Shown here: positions 44,918 to 55,388 of the stretch, in pieces
Layout: every line of letters starts with the position of its first letter
How positions within the stretch are numbered: position 1 is the stretch's first letter
Origin: Persicaria tinctoria
Taxonomy: Eukaryota > Streptophyta > Magnoliopsida > Caryophyllales > Polygonaceae
Assembly: GCA_037127255.1 (NCBI GenBank)
Contig: JBANSL010000003.1
Span: 49,818,314 to 49,882,313 of the forward strand
DNA: 64,000 bases
Direction of reading: 5' to 3'
Translations under genes and position numbers: made by a program
The notes under the pieces: generated by a model
The model's input: the letters and a program-made list of their open reading frames with translations, nothing else
The model's database searches: none
What the model was told of the DNA's origin: nothing

Positions 44918-46476
44918 CCAAGAAGAGAAGACGGAAGCTGAAAGTTACTCGATTTCGAGGAGCCTTCCTCGACATCGACCAAAAATGTGAGCAGAGCGAG
45001 CTCGAGGAAGGAAACCAGGTCGAGAAGCTGAGAAGAGAAGACAACTCAAGCCAAACTTTACTCGATGCCGACATGTTTGCTCGACATCGATCAAACCTAG
45101 CAGCTACCCGAGTTCAGGAATCCGAAGAGAAGTTTCTCGAGAAAGCCAAGTGAAGCCGAGATCGACGAGTCAACTCGATATCGACCAAATTCGTCGAAAT
45201 CGACCAAAAATATTTCTGGTCCGCGAGACTGTTGGGCCTATCCGAAGTCGACTTGGATTGCTTGGATACGAACGAGGTCTGAATCTATCAAGTTTTATCA
45301 AGATTTATCCAATAAGAGAAGATTATTCATTAGTATCAAGAGATATTTAGATATTCCCTTTTAGATTTATGCTTTATCTTTATTTAGTTTTTTCTTTAGA
45401 AAGTAGGTATAGTTTGCATTCCTTGATTAGCAGGGATTAAGCCCTATAAATAAAGCCCATGGGGCTGATTTCCATTCATTCAATTTCCGAGAAGTAGTTC
45501 CATATATAGTTTAGGAGTTCGAAGGTTTTAGGGTTTTGGCATTCTACGAAAGTTTGAGTAACGGGATTGTAAAGACTTTGAATTTAGTTTATGCAAGCTT
45601 ATTTTAAATCAATGATGTCGATTGCTATGATGAGGCACGAGTAGTCCACCTACTTCTAGGGTTGTGGTGAGCCCAACGAGATCCATGTTGGTGGATTAGC
45701 GATTGCAAAAGAAGGTACTTTATCGTTATCTTATTCTATTCCATGTGCTTCATCTTTGATTGAGAAATTGAAGAACTCATGTTGTGAAACTTGGGTAGTA
45801 ATTAGGATTTCCGTTCGGAAGTTTATAAATTCTAATTATGAAAAGGAATAGATACAATTAGGGTTATTTATCGCAAGATCTATATTCCTACTTGTCGGAT
45901 TATGTGAAAGCCTTCTATTTTATCGATAAAGTCACCACCTTTTATGATTTATAGTTCCGCTTTCATGGTAGTCGTTGTTGCAAACCCCGATCTTGGAAGT
46001 TCTCTTTCATCCATCATTTAGATTCGAAGTTTGCATTCATTTTTAGTTTCTGTCACTGCTCGATTTCGACCAAACTGGTCGACGTCGACTTCTCACTTTC
46101 GATCAAGCAAAGATCGTCGTTGCTTCTGTCTCTGCAGGAACTCGATCTCGACCACACTTACTCGATTACGACCAATTTTCTCGACATCGAGCAATCTACT
46201 CGAGATCGACCAACATCAGTAGCTGCCGCTTGCTCAGCTTCGACTTGCCTGGCCCCTGTCGACTAACCCCTAGTCGAGGTCGAGCACCCTGAAGTCGATT
46301 TCTGCCCGTGAGATTCCTCCGCTGCCTAGGATCCGCTGACCAGCTTCCTCGAGGATCGAACCTAACTTCCTGCTGCTACATCAGAAGAAGTCTTGAACAA
46401 TATTTGTTGGGAACCAAATCGGTTTTGCTTTACTTTATTCGTATTTTATTTGCAATCTCGATTTCCTCCTACAACA
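44918..46476 (+). repeat. 3' LTR of the relic, 5'-truncated
   Basis: Aligns to 42,345-43,265, then continues with LTR sequence lost from the 5' copy, including a second TCGA-rich cluster at 46,050-46,300. Ends ACAACA. Confidence 0.85.
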
Positions 46477-46481
46477 ATTAC

Positions 46482-47558
46482 GGGATCCCTTCTGTCCATG
46501 AGATTCAGGCATACGTCAGTTCCGGTACTCCGATACCCGCCGAGGACATCCACCCGTTCTGGATGGATTTGTCATGGACTGACATCGACGACACCCCACT
46601 ACCGTATGAGCGGTCATCTTCATACACGGCTTCCAACAATGTATGCGACGATGAGATCCACCCACCCTTATCTACAAGCGTCCGAAGGAAAGGGAGGCCT
46701 CGGGGGTCGAGGAATGCCTGCAGAACCAACCCGTTGCCATACGAGGAGTTAAGGGAAAGATTTGAGAGAGAAGAAGCACGTGCTGCTCGAAATGCTGATC
46801 GAGATCGTCCACAAGCGACCTCAGCTCGACATGGACGTGATGATGTGTTCGGATGTATCAATTGGGGTCGAAACAAAGTTGATACCTTCATGCTCGGTCA
46901 TATTGAGGGTGTGAGGGACACTATTGGAGATGGTCATTGTGGCTACCGTGCTTTGGCGTCATTGACATCACCGATCGGCGAGTCTGCTTTCCTAGAACTC
47001 ATAACGTTATTATGCAATCACTTGGAGGATCACGCCCATCTTTACGTCGGTTGTTATATGGGAGGGTACCCATTCCAGCAGTTCGTCGACTACCAGAGAT
47101 GGCCGGGACCTGTGCATGGTGATAGGAGACGGTGGATAAAGCTACCCATCATGGGTTTAGTATTTGGAACAATATATCAGATTCCTCTCGTCGTCTTAGC
47201 TTGGCATAATCCGTTTACATGTCTCTCCACGACATCGCCGACACCTGCTAACAACCCTCAATCAGCAATCCTTGGTTTAGCCTACATCGGAAACCAAGAC
47301 CATTTTGCCGCGGTACGACTTCAAACGTCTTATTTTATTACCTATTCTTTGTTTTCATCTATATGTCAATACTCCAACTCTAATTTTCCGTTCTCATAGA
47401 TCTGGTTGCGTCCTAACGCTTCTATTCTGCCACCTGCGTCAGAATGGGTCGCACATCATCAACAGAGCGTCGAAGGATGGGATGCTCCTTTTCAAGCTCG
47501 GTTTGACAGATTCGGAGCCTTACGTGTCGATTCCGCTCGCCCTTTACACTTTTCCTAG
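46482..47558 (+). pseudogene. MULE transposase C-terminus with OTU protease domain
   Basis: Continuation of the transposase exon cut at 42,165. It starts GIPSVHEIQAYVSSGTPIPA, the end of the SWIM-type zinc motif and its usual follow-on, then a GRPRGSRN basic motif. Then an OTU-like cysteine protease domain: IGDGHCGYRALASL with nucleophile Cys codon at 46,938-46,940, and the candidate His in NQDHFAA (codon 47,301-47,303). A GT-AG intron (47,313-47,399) leads to the last exon (IWLRPNASILPPASEW) ending TAG at 47,556-47,558. OTU domains are deubiquitinase-like; fusions with MULE transposases are known in plants. This half is open; the gene is dead because of the 5' half. The only residue change I note is Ser where the SWIM motif usually has Cys (IPSVH versus IPCAH). 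Confidence 0.85.
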
Positions 47559-48250
47559 ATTTTATTCCACCAGTTTCTTAGAATTATGGATGTAAACCTT
47601 TTTTTTTCCGTTCCTTGTCACTGTAGTTAAGGATTTGCACGTCCTTATTGACGTGCATGCACGTCATTAACAACGTGCATGTGTGGAACTGTGCACGTCA
47701 ACTAGCAAACTAGGGTTTGCATGTCGAAATTAACGTGCAATATTTGCTCGTCCTTGACAACGTGCAATATTTGCACGTTGCACGTCCTTAACGACGTGCA
47801 AATATTGCACGTTATTTTCAATGTGCAAACCCTAGTTAGGGTTTCACGTTTAGGGTTTAGGGTTTAGGGTTTAGGGTTTTCGGTTTTCCGAGGGTTTTTT
47901 AGCGTTAATTGAAAGAAATTGAAGGGTTTAGCTAGTGGAGTTTAAGGATTTAGGGTCTAATTCAATGGCAAGCAATAGTTGGTAAGGTTTTCCTAGATTT
48001 TATTCCACTAGTTTCTTAGAACTATGGATGTAAACCTTTTTTTTCCCGTTCTTTGTAACATTATTTGCATATTATCTGAATGAAAACCTTAACAACTATT
48101 GCTTGCCATTTAATTAGACCCTAAATCCTTAAACTCCACTAGCTAAACCCTTCAATTTCTTTCAATTAACACTAAAAAACCCTCGGAAAACCGAAAACCC
48201 TAAACCCTAAACCCTAAACGTGAAATCCTAACTAGGGTTTGCACGTCAAT
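47545..48250. repeat. Inverted and direct repeats with telomere-type motif
   Basis: Left arm about 47,800-47,980 and right arm about 48,085-48,245 are inverted copies (shared AATTGAAGGGTTTAGCTAG). The left arm has four TTTAGGG units (47,850-47,877), the right arm three. The spacer repeats the end of the OTU exon: TTTTCCTAGATTTTATTCCA occurs at about 47,552 and again at about 47,990. So a piece of gene end was copied into the loop. Probably terminal region of the Mutator-like element. Confidence 0.82.
47637..47825. repeat. ACGTGCA palindromic motif cluster 3
   Basis: Repeated GACGTGCATGCACGTC-like and ACGTGCAATATTTGC words after the OTU exon, with a further isolated site at about 48,239. Same motif as clusters 1 and 2. 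Confidence 0.82.
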
Positions 48251-48889
48251 AAGCACTTCAATAAGGACGTCCAATGTAGGTAGTTTAAATATTTCTTAAA
48301 TATTGTGCACGGAGTTAAAGTGACAAGTTTTCGCGAACGGGTCGGAGGGAATTTGAAAAAACAAGTGGAAGTGTTGAACTTAAATGCACTTGCCAAGAAG
48401 TACAAATAATAGGGAACAGAAATCAAAAATAGATCAATAGATAACACAAGGCAGACTTAGCTCTACAAATAGAGATAATTAAAAGGTCGAATTTTCAAAG
48501 AAAATGTAACCAAAACACATGGAATAATGAAAAAACAAATTTGATCTTGATTTCTTTCTCCTGCTGTCTGCCATGCTCCCTGCTCGCAACAACGCCACCA
48601 CCACCAGCCGGGGGGGCATGCGGTGGCTCGAGCCCCCCTGAGCCGGAGGCAAAACTAAAAAAAAATATATTTTTTTTTGTAATTTTTGATAATTTAAAGG
48701 GTAAAAACAATTAAAAAGAGTAAAAGATCAATAAGAGTGCTCAGGGTGGGAACTTGAGTAATGAGGTCTTGAGTTCAATTCCCCATAGCTTCATTTATTG
48801 ATTTTTTTCCCTCTTTTAGTTTTTTACAACAAAGATTGTATCTTATATATATCTTTAAAAAAAACTCGAAAATATAGTTGAGCCCCCCT
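48251..48889. other. Non-coding stretch with a possible hAT remnant
   Basis: 48,600-48,905 has GAGCCCCCCTGAGCC at the left and AGCCCCCCTTGCTGGCTCCGCCCC at the right in near-inverted relation, as in hAT MITEs with a GGGGCGGAGCC end. No target duplication found. 48,251-48,600 has no recognisable feature. Confidence 0.35.
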
Positions 48890-49860
48890 TGCTGGCTCCG
48901 CCCCTTGATGTGATCACACCTAGGATCAATCAAGAAGCTAGACCTACCGAAGCTCCAAATGAGCACCCTCTCGGATCCATCACTCGAGCTCGGGCAAGAC
49001 GTCTTCAAGCCGGCCTTCTTCAAGGACTCTTAACCATTTCCATAAACTATGAAGATCAAGGTCAAGCATTCACAAGTTTACAACAAATTGAAGATCGCAA
49101 CCCGCAGCCCAAGAAGCCCGGAAATGCCTCGGTTCCCGCTATTTATTATGGAGTCAAATCTGATTCAAATTCAAACTTCTCATGCATTTAAAGGCACATA
49201 TTGGGAAGAGAAGACATCATGGAATACAGCCCCCATGCAGCTGGTGGTTTTGTGCAGAGAACAACTTCCAAGATTGCATTTAATGCAAGCCACCTTTTTC
49301 CCAAGCATGCACAAGTTGTCCACAAACTTGCTCTATATTACTCAGCCCTTATGGCCATTAGAGGGCACGAAATTATCATCAAAAAACCAGGTTTATATCC
49401 TTTGTTTGAAGCTTGAAAACTTCATCTCCTTCGTGAGTAATATCGAAGGCCCGATCTTGTATTTTCGGTGCGTAATATCCGTTTGTACTTGATCTATGTT
49501 CAAGAACTTGTGGGAAGTCATATCCACTTGTTTTTGTTCACCTATCCTTTATAAAATTCAGTTTGTTTTCCCCCAAATCCGAGTTTTATCATTATCACAA
49601 AAAAATACCAAAAATATTCCACCGAAATCCATCTCTATCATCTATCTTCCACCGACTGGTTCGAGGCTTGTTCCGACTTACTTTGTACTGAGATTTAAGG
49701 ATCCTCAAGGGGAAACTCATCACCCCTGCTACCAGCAACCAAGTTCCCCTCATTTGTTGTTGCGGTCAAACTTGCATCAGAAGCTCTTTTCCCCCATTTT
49801 TCTGTTGCACTTGTAATCACACTTGAAGCAACTTTGATTAGTTGCACTTGTAATCTCCTA
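48890..49860 (+). pseudogene. Ty3/Gypsy polyprotein end and 3' remnant
   Basis: The frame at 48,889 reads NEHPLGSITRARARRLQAGL, matching the I-T-R-A-R-A-(K/R) tail at the end of many plant Ty3/Gypsy polyproteins. What follows is AT-rich sequence without gene that could be 3' region and LTR. No LTR ends or target duplication identified. Confidence 0.5.
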
Positions 49861-50768
49861 TAGAGCATTTTATCTTTACCTTTCGGGTTTTGACGACGAT
49901 CAATTTTTTAAAGCTGTCCAACCAATTTTTTAAAGTTGTTCTTCATAATATACGCTCTTGAGTTTAAAATGGCATGACCACCTGCAAGAAGTACCATGAT
50001 TAGGCATATCAGAATTGCATGTTAACTAGAGACTATGATCCTTCTTATCATCATAGGTGAGAGTCGTGAGACATATACAACACAAACATCTCTTTGCAAA
50101 AGCCATCCTCTGGATGTAACGTAGCCCCTGCTAGCAAGGTTCTCACATAGCAGAAGTTGCGCTTGTCCATCTACTTGATTTGACCCGCCAATGATCGAGA
50201 TCTGGATTATCCGAAATTTCGTTTTGAGTTTTTGTTCTTTCTCTGCTTCTTTGCCCAAAAATTACTTTTGATTGAAAAATCATTTGGCGCTGTTCTGATT
50301 CTACTTTCGTTTATTCGAAAAAACTACATAAAAGAGAACTTCAATTATTCGACCTTTAGCAAGTACGGTGTATTTCCTCCCTTTGCCCATTTCAGCACAA
50401 ATAATCTCCATTGAATTTCAAATAACTATCAAAGAGCGAGCAAACGTACCAGTACAAGACATTGGCGCTCAAAGCACTACCCTTGGAGGTGGAGGAGAAG
50501 GACTTGCGGCATCGAGATCATTGTCAGTGGACGAGTACGAGACATTAGGGAACCGTTGAGATGGAGGAGAAAGGATTGAGTCCGTCGGCAAATGAAGGAG
50601 TCGATGTGAGGTTTTTCGATGGAGAGAGAAGGAATTCGTCAATTTGGAGTTTTGAGACTCATGTTGAACGAATCAATTTGGAGTTTTGAGACTCATCTTT
50701 TTTTCCTCTAATAAAATTAACCAATTAGAATGTTCCTCGCGTTTTTTACCCTAATATGAGGTTCTTAC
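49861..50768. other. Intergenic stretch, nothing firmly identified
   Basis: A 78-codon minus-strand frame (50,022-50,258) and a GGTGGAGGAG-rich patch at 50,490 might be host exon pieces, but no motif supports this. Confidence 0.4.

Positions 50769-50826
<58 letters not shown>
50769..50826 (+). repeat. (GT)8(TA)n microsatellite
   Basis: GT repeat passing directly into a TA repeat. Confidence 0.95.
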
Positions 50827-50829
<3 letters not shown>

Positions 50830-50882
50830 GAACAAAGAAATGCAGATGGGTTTAAAAATAAAGGCATATGCACAACTCATAT

Positions 50883-51163
50883 AGGGTGTGTTTGGATTCC
50901 ATTTCATTTTAATTATAATGTAATTATTTCACTTCGTTTTATGTGAGCGTTTGGTTCTGAAAATAAAAATCTCATAAAAATCGAGGTAAAATAATAATTT
51001 AACCAAATAATCACATAAAATGAAAAAAAATAATTGTATTATAATTAATACATCGTGAAATCCAAAAATACCGTAATTTAAACACCTTAAAAAATGTGTT
51101 TACCAAACACAACTTTATTATTTTGCATTATAATCATAATGCATTTGGAATCCAAACACACTG
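50883..51163. mobile_element. MITE with GGGTGTGTTTGGATTCC ends
   Basis: Ends AGGGTGTGTTTGGATTCC and GGAATCCAAACACACT, interior AT-rich with complementary blocks (TAATTATAATG, GCATTATAATCATAATGC). Typical hAT or Tourist-like MITE. No clear target duplication. Confidence 0.7.
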
Positions 51164-51220
51164 TTGTCATGTTGCACTTACCCTACATTAGACATTATAT
51201 ATAGACCCACAAAGGATGTA

Positions 51221-51456
51221 CTCCCTCTGTTCCAAAATAAGTGTCTTTCGTCTTTTACTGCACGTTTTTTAATGAGTTAAAAAATCTATAAAATATTATT
51301 ATTTTAGTTAAATTTTTTATACAATATTATACTTATTATTAATAACTATGAGATTATATAAAAATTTTGATTAAAAAAATAATATTTTATAGAGTTTTTA
51401 ACGCCTTAAAAAACGTGCCGAAAAGATAAGTGAAATTTATTTTGGAACGGAGGGAG
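51221..51456. mobile_element. Stowaway MITE
   Basis: Ends CTCCCTCTGTTCC and GGAACGGAGGGAG, inner arms complementary. Left flank TA. The right flank is TT, so the target copy has mutated. Confidence 0.85.
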
Positions 51457-51862
51457 TTCCAATTAAACCTAATTGACCCCATATTTGATTCAGGCCGGCC
51501 AATGTACTCGAGTATTTAAGGGCGATGCCCAACTAAATTCCCAACACGATTGGGACCCTCGACTACTGGAGACTACCCATCATAATTATAGAGTTTACGC
51601 TAAGTATGAACCTAGAGATATTGAGGGTGATGGAGTAAATAGTACGACTATGTAAGAGCCACTAGATCTACCAGCATTACCAGATCAAATTGCATGAGAG
51701 CCAATAAGTGAAAGAAATCAAATCATACGTACTGATGTCAGTCCCTGACACAAATTCATATTCTGTTGGTGTGGCGTTTTGCTTTACTACCTATAGCTTG
51801 CTAATCCTTCCCTAGCTAATCATTTAGATAACAATGTGTTTGGTGTGCCATGAAAATGAGAC

Positions 51863-52176
51863 ATAAATTAAATCATAAGGGCTTTAGGCAAGACGTCGGA
51901 AAGACTATTGACAAGATAATTTCACCTAAATTATCACAGATCCTTTTCATTTTTCCGAACACATTGCAAAAGGGACAAAACTCTCTTTTCCCGAATCGAA
52001 ACCTAAATCTGTTGAACGAATTGTTTTGATTGAAAACAGCCTAAAATCGATGAAATTAATCAAAAGATCAATCAATCAACACACGAATTGGTATATCGGT
52101 CACTTTACGTGATTATAGAATGGCAATTTTTGGTCTTCGTTCGAAAAAACCGTCGAAGGAAGGAGCTCGGCAGATA
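51863..52176 (+). repeat. 314-bp direct repeat, copy 1
   Basis: Nearly identical to 53,085-53,399 (offset 1,222 bp, a few substitutions and a one-base indel). Not LTR-like: no TG/CA ends. The 70-codon frame in copy 2 is broken here. Confidence 0.92.
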
Positions 52177-52497
52177 GAAACGAGGTTAATGCATAAGCTC
52201 GGCAGGATGAGATGAGCTTAATACGTAACCTCGGCAAACAAAAATGAGGTTATGATGGAGCCTCGTCTATGTTTTGTGAGGTTTATAAGGACCCCTTTTG
52301 AAGATCTTATCTAAATTCTCATACATTTAAGTCGAGCTTAATAAATAACCTCGGCTTCTATTGTTGAGGTTAAGGAGGGAGCTCGGCTTCTGTTGTTGAG
52401 GTTATTGAGGGAGCCCGATTACTGTTGTTGAGGTTATAAAATAGCCTCATTGACACGTATTGCATAAATTCATTAAATTGTGTAGAGGTATGTGTGA
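52177..52497 (+). repeat. CTCGGC / GAGGTTA tandem repeats
   Basis: Diverged short repeats, most regular at 52,345-52,440 where three units of about 33 bp share GAGCTCGGCTTCTGTTGTTG. No coding frame. Confidence 0.75.
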
Positions 52498-53084
52498 TCA
52501 GTGTTCTAAAAATCGCGCCTAAGCGCCGCCTGGGCGTCGCCTAGGCGCTAGGCGGGACGAGACCTAGGAATTTTTAAGCCTAGGCGGACCTCTATGCGGA
52601 AATTTGTCCAGGAACCGCCTAGTCCCGCCTAGGCACCGCCTGGTCCCGCCTAGGCGCCGCTTGGGCCCGACTAGTCCCGCCTGGGCGCGCCTAGGCACCG
52701 CCTAGTCCAACGATTATTCAATTTGCGCTTCTAAGCATATGATTAGTTGACTTATGGTTTTTTTATCCCCCATGTCGGGATGCATTTGCTTTTCAGTCGA
52801 ACTGATAGTTTTGGATTTTAGGAGTTTTAGAGTTGTTAGTCAGACATGTACTTTTGCGTTTATTTACTTTAGTGTTAGATAACTACTACAAATTTGGGTT
52901 TATGAGTGATATTATGGATTATTATTATTACATTATATGAATTATTGACAAGTGTTATTCGTCAAAATATAAGGAAGTAATCAAGTTTGTTCTAAATCCG
53001 CCTAGGCGCCGCCTAGGCACCCGCCTAACCACCTAGGCGCTAGGCGGCCACCCACCGCCTAGCGGCCGCCTAGCGCCTTTTAGA
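52498..53084. mobile_element. GC-rich-ended TIR element (GCCTAGGCGC family)
   Basis: The left end GTTCTAAAAATCGCGCC followed by many CGCCTAGGCGC words is mirrored on the right (GGCCGCCTAGCGCCTTTTAGAA). The interior (about 52,710-53,000) is AT-rich. No transposase. It closely resembles a common plant MITE type with TTCTAAAA ends. No clear target duplication. Confidence 0.7.
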
Positions 53085-53399
53085 ATAAATTAAATCATAA
53101 GGGCTTTAGGCAAGACGTCGGAATGGCTATTGACAAGATAATTTCACCTAAATTATCACAAGTCCTTTTCATTTTTTCCGAACACATTGCAAAAGGGACA
53201 AAACTCTCTTTTCCCGAATCGAAACCTAAATCTGTTGAACGAATTGTTTTGATTGAAAACAGCCTAAAATCGATGAAACTAATCAAAAGATCAATCAATC
53301 AACACACGAATTGGTATATCGGTCACTTTACGTGATTATAGAATGGCAATTTTTGGTCTTCGTTCGAAAAAACCGTCGAAGGAAGGAGTTCGGCAGATA
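53085..53399 (+). repeat. 314-bp direct repeat, copy 2
   Basis: Second copy of 51,863-52,176. Its left edge coincides with the end of the GC-rich TIR element and its right edge with the start of the retroelement LTR remnant. Confidence 0.92.
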
Positions 53400-53746
53400 C
53401 CTTGTCGAACTCGAGGAACTGTTGTCGAGATCGAGTACGACTTTGCCTTTGCTTTTCGTTTTTGCTTTGCTTTGTCTTTTCTTGTTTTGCTTGTTCTTTG
53501 CTTTTGTTTTAGTTGCCCTTGCGGGGTTTATTTGTTTCTTTCCTTTCTGTGTTTCTGTCTTTTCTGCTGCTTATGTGAGAATTTACAGCTACCTAAGAAC
53601 TGCTGACGTGCTTCCTCGTGGATTCGATCCTGACTTTCTCTTACTACAACGGGAGGAAGTCTTGTATTTATTTGCTAAGGCAGGGAAGTCAGTCTGATCT
53701 TTATTTTATATTTATTTCAATACTCGACCTACTCCTGCAGTCAACA
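53400..53746 (+). repeat. 5' LTR remnant of E1
   Basis: Matches, in reverse complement, the last 350 bp of the E2 LTR (for example CTAAGAACTGCTGACGTGC and CCTCGTGGATTCGATCCTGA). The first roughly 1.9 kb of the LTR is missing; the break coincides with the end of the 314-bp repeat. Confidence 0.88.
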
Positions 53747-53749
53747 AAT

Positions 53750-53767
53750 TGGCGCCGTTGTCGGGGA
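53750..53767 (+). other. Primer binding site, tRNA-Asp type
   Basis: TGGCGCCGTTGTCGGGGA, 3 nt after the 5' LTR end, differing by one base from the usual tRNA-Asp complement of Athila-type elements. Confidence 0.92.
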
Positions 53768-53829
53768 AGCAATCATTCGCGCCTTAGGTTGTCAGTTCTC
53801 ACTGTTTCTTTGAGTTACTTTTCAGGTGT

Positions 53830-55170
53830 ATGCGTCATTCTGGTCAAAAACCTGAGTTTGACAGCTTAGACGAACCGGAGCGCTACCTACACATCCACTC
53901 TAAACTCAAAAGGATCATGGCGGCTGCGGAAACACAGGAACAGCTGGTCGCTAGGCTTACCAGGGAATTGGCCGCAAAGGATGCTGCTATCGCCGCTAAA
54001 GATGCTGCTATCACCGCTGAGAGAGCAGCAAGGGAACAAGCACAGGATGAGCTTGCCCAATATCCAACCACGGCAGAGGACTACATGCACCCAACTCTCG
54101 TCGTGCCTGAATCGGCGATTCTAATCCCTGAAAACTCTTTTGAAATTCGCACTCAATTTCTTATAGAGCTTAAAAATAATGCCTTTTACGGTAGATTTAA
54201 TGAGTGTCCTCTTGAACATATTACAAACTTTTCTGACATGTGTCGTACTATTGCTGAAGATACAACCTTGGAATATGTCAAGATGAAATCTTTTCGCTGG
54301 TCTCTCGCTGGGCCTGCACTGAAATGGCTGGAAGGGCTGAAAGCAAGATCACTCACAACCTGGGCCCAAGTAGAGCAAGAGTTTCTGAACAAATTCTTCC
54401 CACCTGCCAAAACAGCACATCTCCGCCAGAGAATCACCGCCTTCAAACAGAAGCAAGGGGAACCGCTGGCAAAGGCATGGGAGCGCTACAAGGAACTTCT
54501 GCGATCTTGCCCTACTCATGGACAGCCACCCTATGTCATTCAGGAGATCTTCTTCAACTCTCTTGATCAAGTCACCAAGGACAGAATCAACCATTATACT
54601 CGCTATGAGTATCTGACAATGCCGCCAAGTGACGCGTGGGGTGTGCTAGAGAAGCTCACCAACTACGACAACAAGTATGGGTCTACTGCAACCTATGAAG
54701 AGAACCCATACGCTAGGCCAGCACCATCCATGCCCCTATATGAGCCACCTAAGGAGATTGATCCTGATGTTAGGGAGCAATACTACAGAGACCAGAATAA
54801 AAAGCTCATCAAGCAAGTAAAGTATCTCTCTGTCAACCAGCCTTGCATAGAATGCGGATCGCAAAGGCACACCACTCCTGAGTGCCCACACACAGAGCAA
54901 GTCAGGCTGGCAGAGCACCATGAGGATGCAGCTTACGCAGGGGGTCCCAGTCGCTACATGGGGGACCAAAGGCTTCAGCAACCACAATGGAACCAAGATG
55001 TCCCTAGGAATCCCCCGCCCTACAGAGCTCCAGGACATCCGGAAAGGGAGCAGAAAAAGGATGATATACAGACAGTCCTGGAGGAAATACGGAGGAACCA
55101 CTCAGAAACTAGGCAATCTTTCAACTCCGTCTATACTCAGATGCAAGGTGTCAATTCTAGGCTTGGATAA
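53830..55170 (+). CDS. Retrotransposon gag protein, E1 (446 aa)
   Basis: Start ATG lies 62 nt after the primer site. Residues about 25-75 form an Ala/Glu-rich coiled-coil-like stretch (AAKDAAIAAKDAAITAERAA). The gag core follows (about 110-260: TTLEYVKMKSFRWSLAGPAL, SLTTWAQVEQEFLNKFFPPA, EIFFNSLDQVTKDRINHYT), then a CCHC zinc knuckle CIECGSQRHTTPEC near residue 340, intact here unlike the relic at 43.9 kb. It ends at a TAA after GVNSRLG. The stop and a frame change separate it from protease, so any Gag-Pro fusion is broken. Gag packages the element RNA into cytoplasmic particles. The long clean frame suggests recent activity or trans-use. Confidence 0.92.
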   Translation: MRHSGQKPEFDSLDEPERYLHIHSKLKRIMAAAETQEQLVARLTRELAAKDAAIAAKDAAITAERAAREQAQDELAQYPTTAEDYMHPTLVVPESAILIPENSFEIRTQFLIELKNNAFYGRFNECPLEHITNFSDMCRTIAEDTTLEYVKMKSFRWSLAGPALKWLEGLKARSLTTWAQVEQEFLNKFFPPAKTAHLRQRITAFKQKQGEPLAKAWERYKELLRSCPTHGQPPYVIQEIFFNSLDQVTKDRINHYTRYEYLTMPPSDAWGVLEKLTNYDNKYGSTATYEENPYARPAPSMPLYEPPKEIDPDVREQYYRDQNKKLIKQVKYLSVNQPCIECGSQRHTTPECPHTEQVRLAEHHEDAAYAGGPSRYMGDQRLQQPQWNQDVPRNPPPYRAPGHPEREQKKDDIQTVLEEIRRNHSETRQSFNSVYTQMQGVNSRLG

Positions 55171-55388
55171 ATTGATATCTGGCGGAAAATAGTTGATACA
55201 CAGATTGGTCATCTAGCAGCGGGAATCCCAGACAGTCAGGGACACTTCCATGATCTTCAGAACCAAATCCTAAGGGAAAGACTGGACACATCGCTGCTAT
55301 AAAACTCAGAAGCGGCCATCAACTGCAAGAGCCAGAGGTCGGAAAGCAGCAGAACGACGAGGACCACCAAGTCAATCTCGACAAAGCT

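Larger units (their letters stand above)
42166..46476 (+). mobile_element. Deleted Ty3/Gypsy relic inside the MULE gene
   Basis: Inserted in the transposase exon with a near-matching 5-bp target duplication (GTTAC 42,161-42,165, ATTAC 46,477-46,481). It begins TGATGTCCAC and ends CCTACAACA. Order: truncated 5' LTR, partial gag, linker, partial protease, 3' LTR lacking its first part. Primer site, reverse transcriptase, RNase H and integrase are gone. Gag and protease resemble the element at 53,400, so both belong to one Athila/Tat-like family. Confidence 0.88.

Noticed and set aside
47850..47877. Chromosome end or telomere
   Set aside because: Only three or four TTTAGGG units in inverted arms, with transposon DNA on both sides.
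50022..50258. Minus-strand 78-codon frame as a host gene
   Set aside because: No recognisable motif, splice context or conservation visible.
51863..53399. 314-bp repeats as LTRs of a TRIM element
   Set aside because: They lack TG/CA ends, primer site and target duplication.
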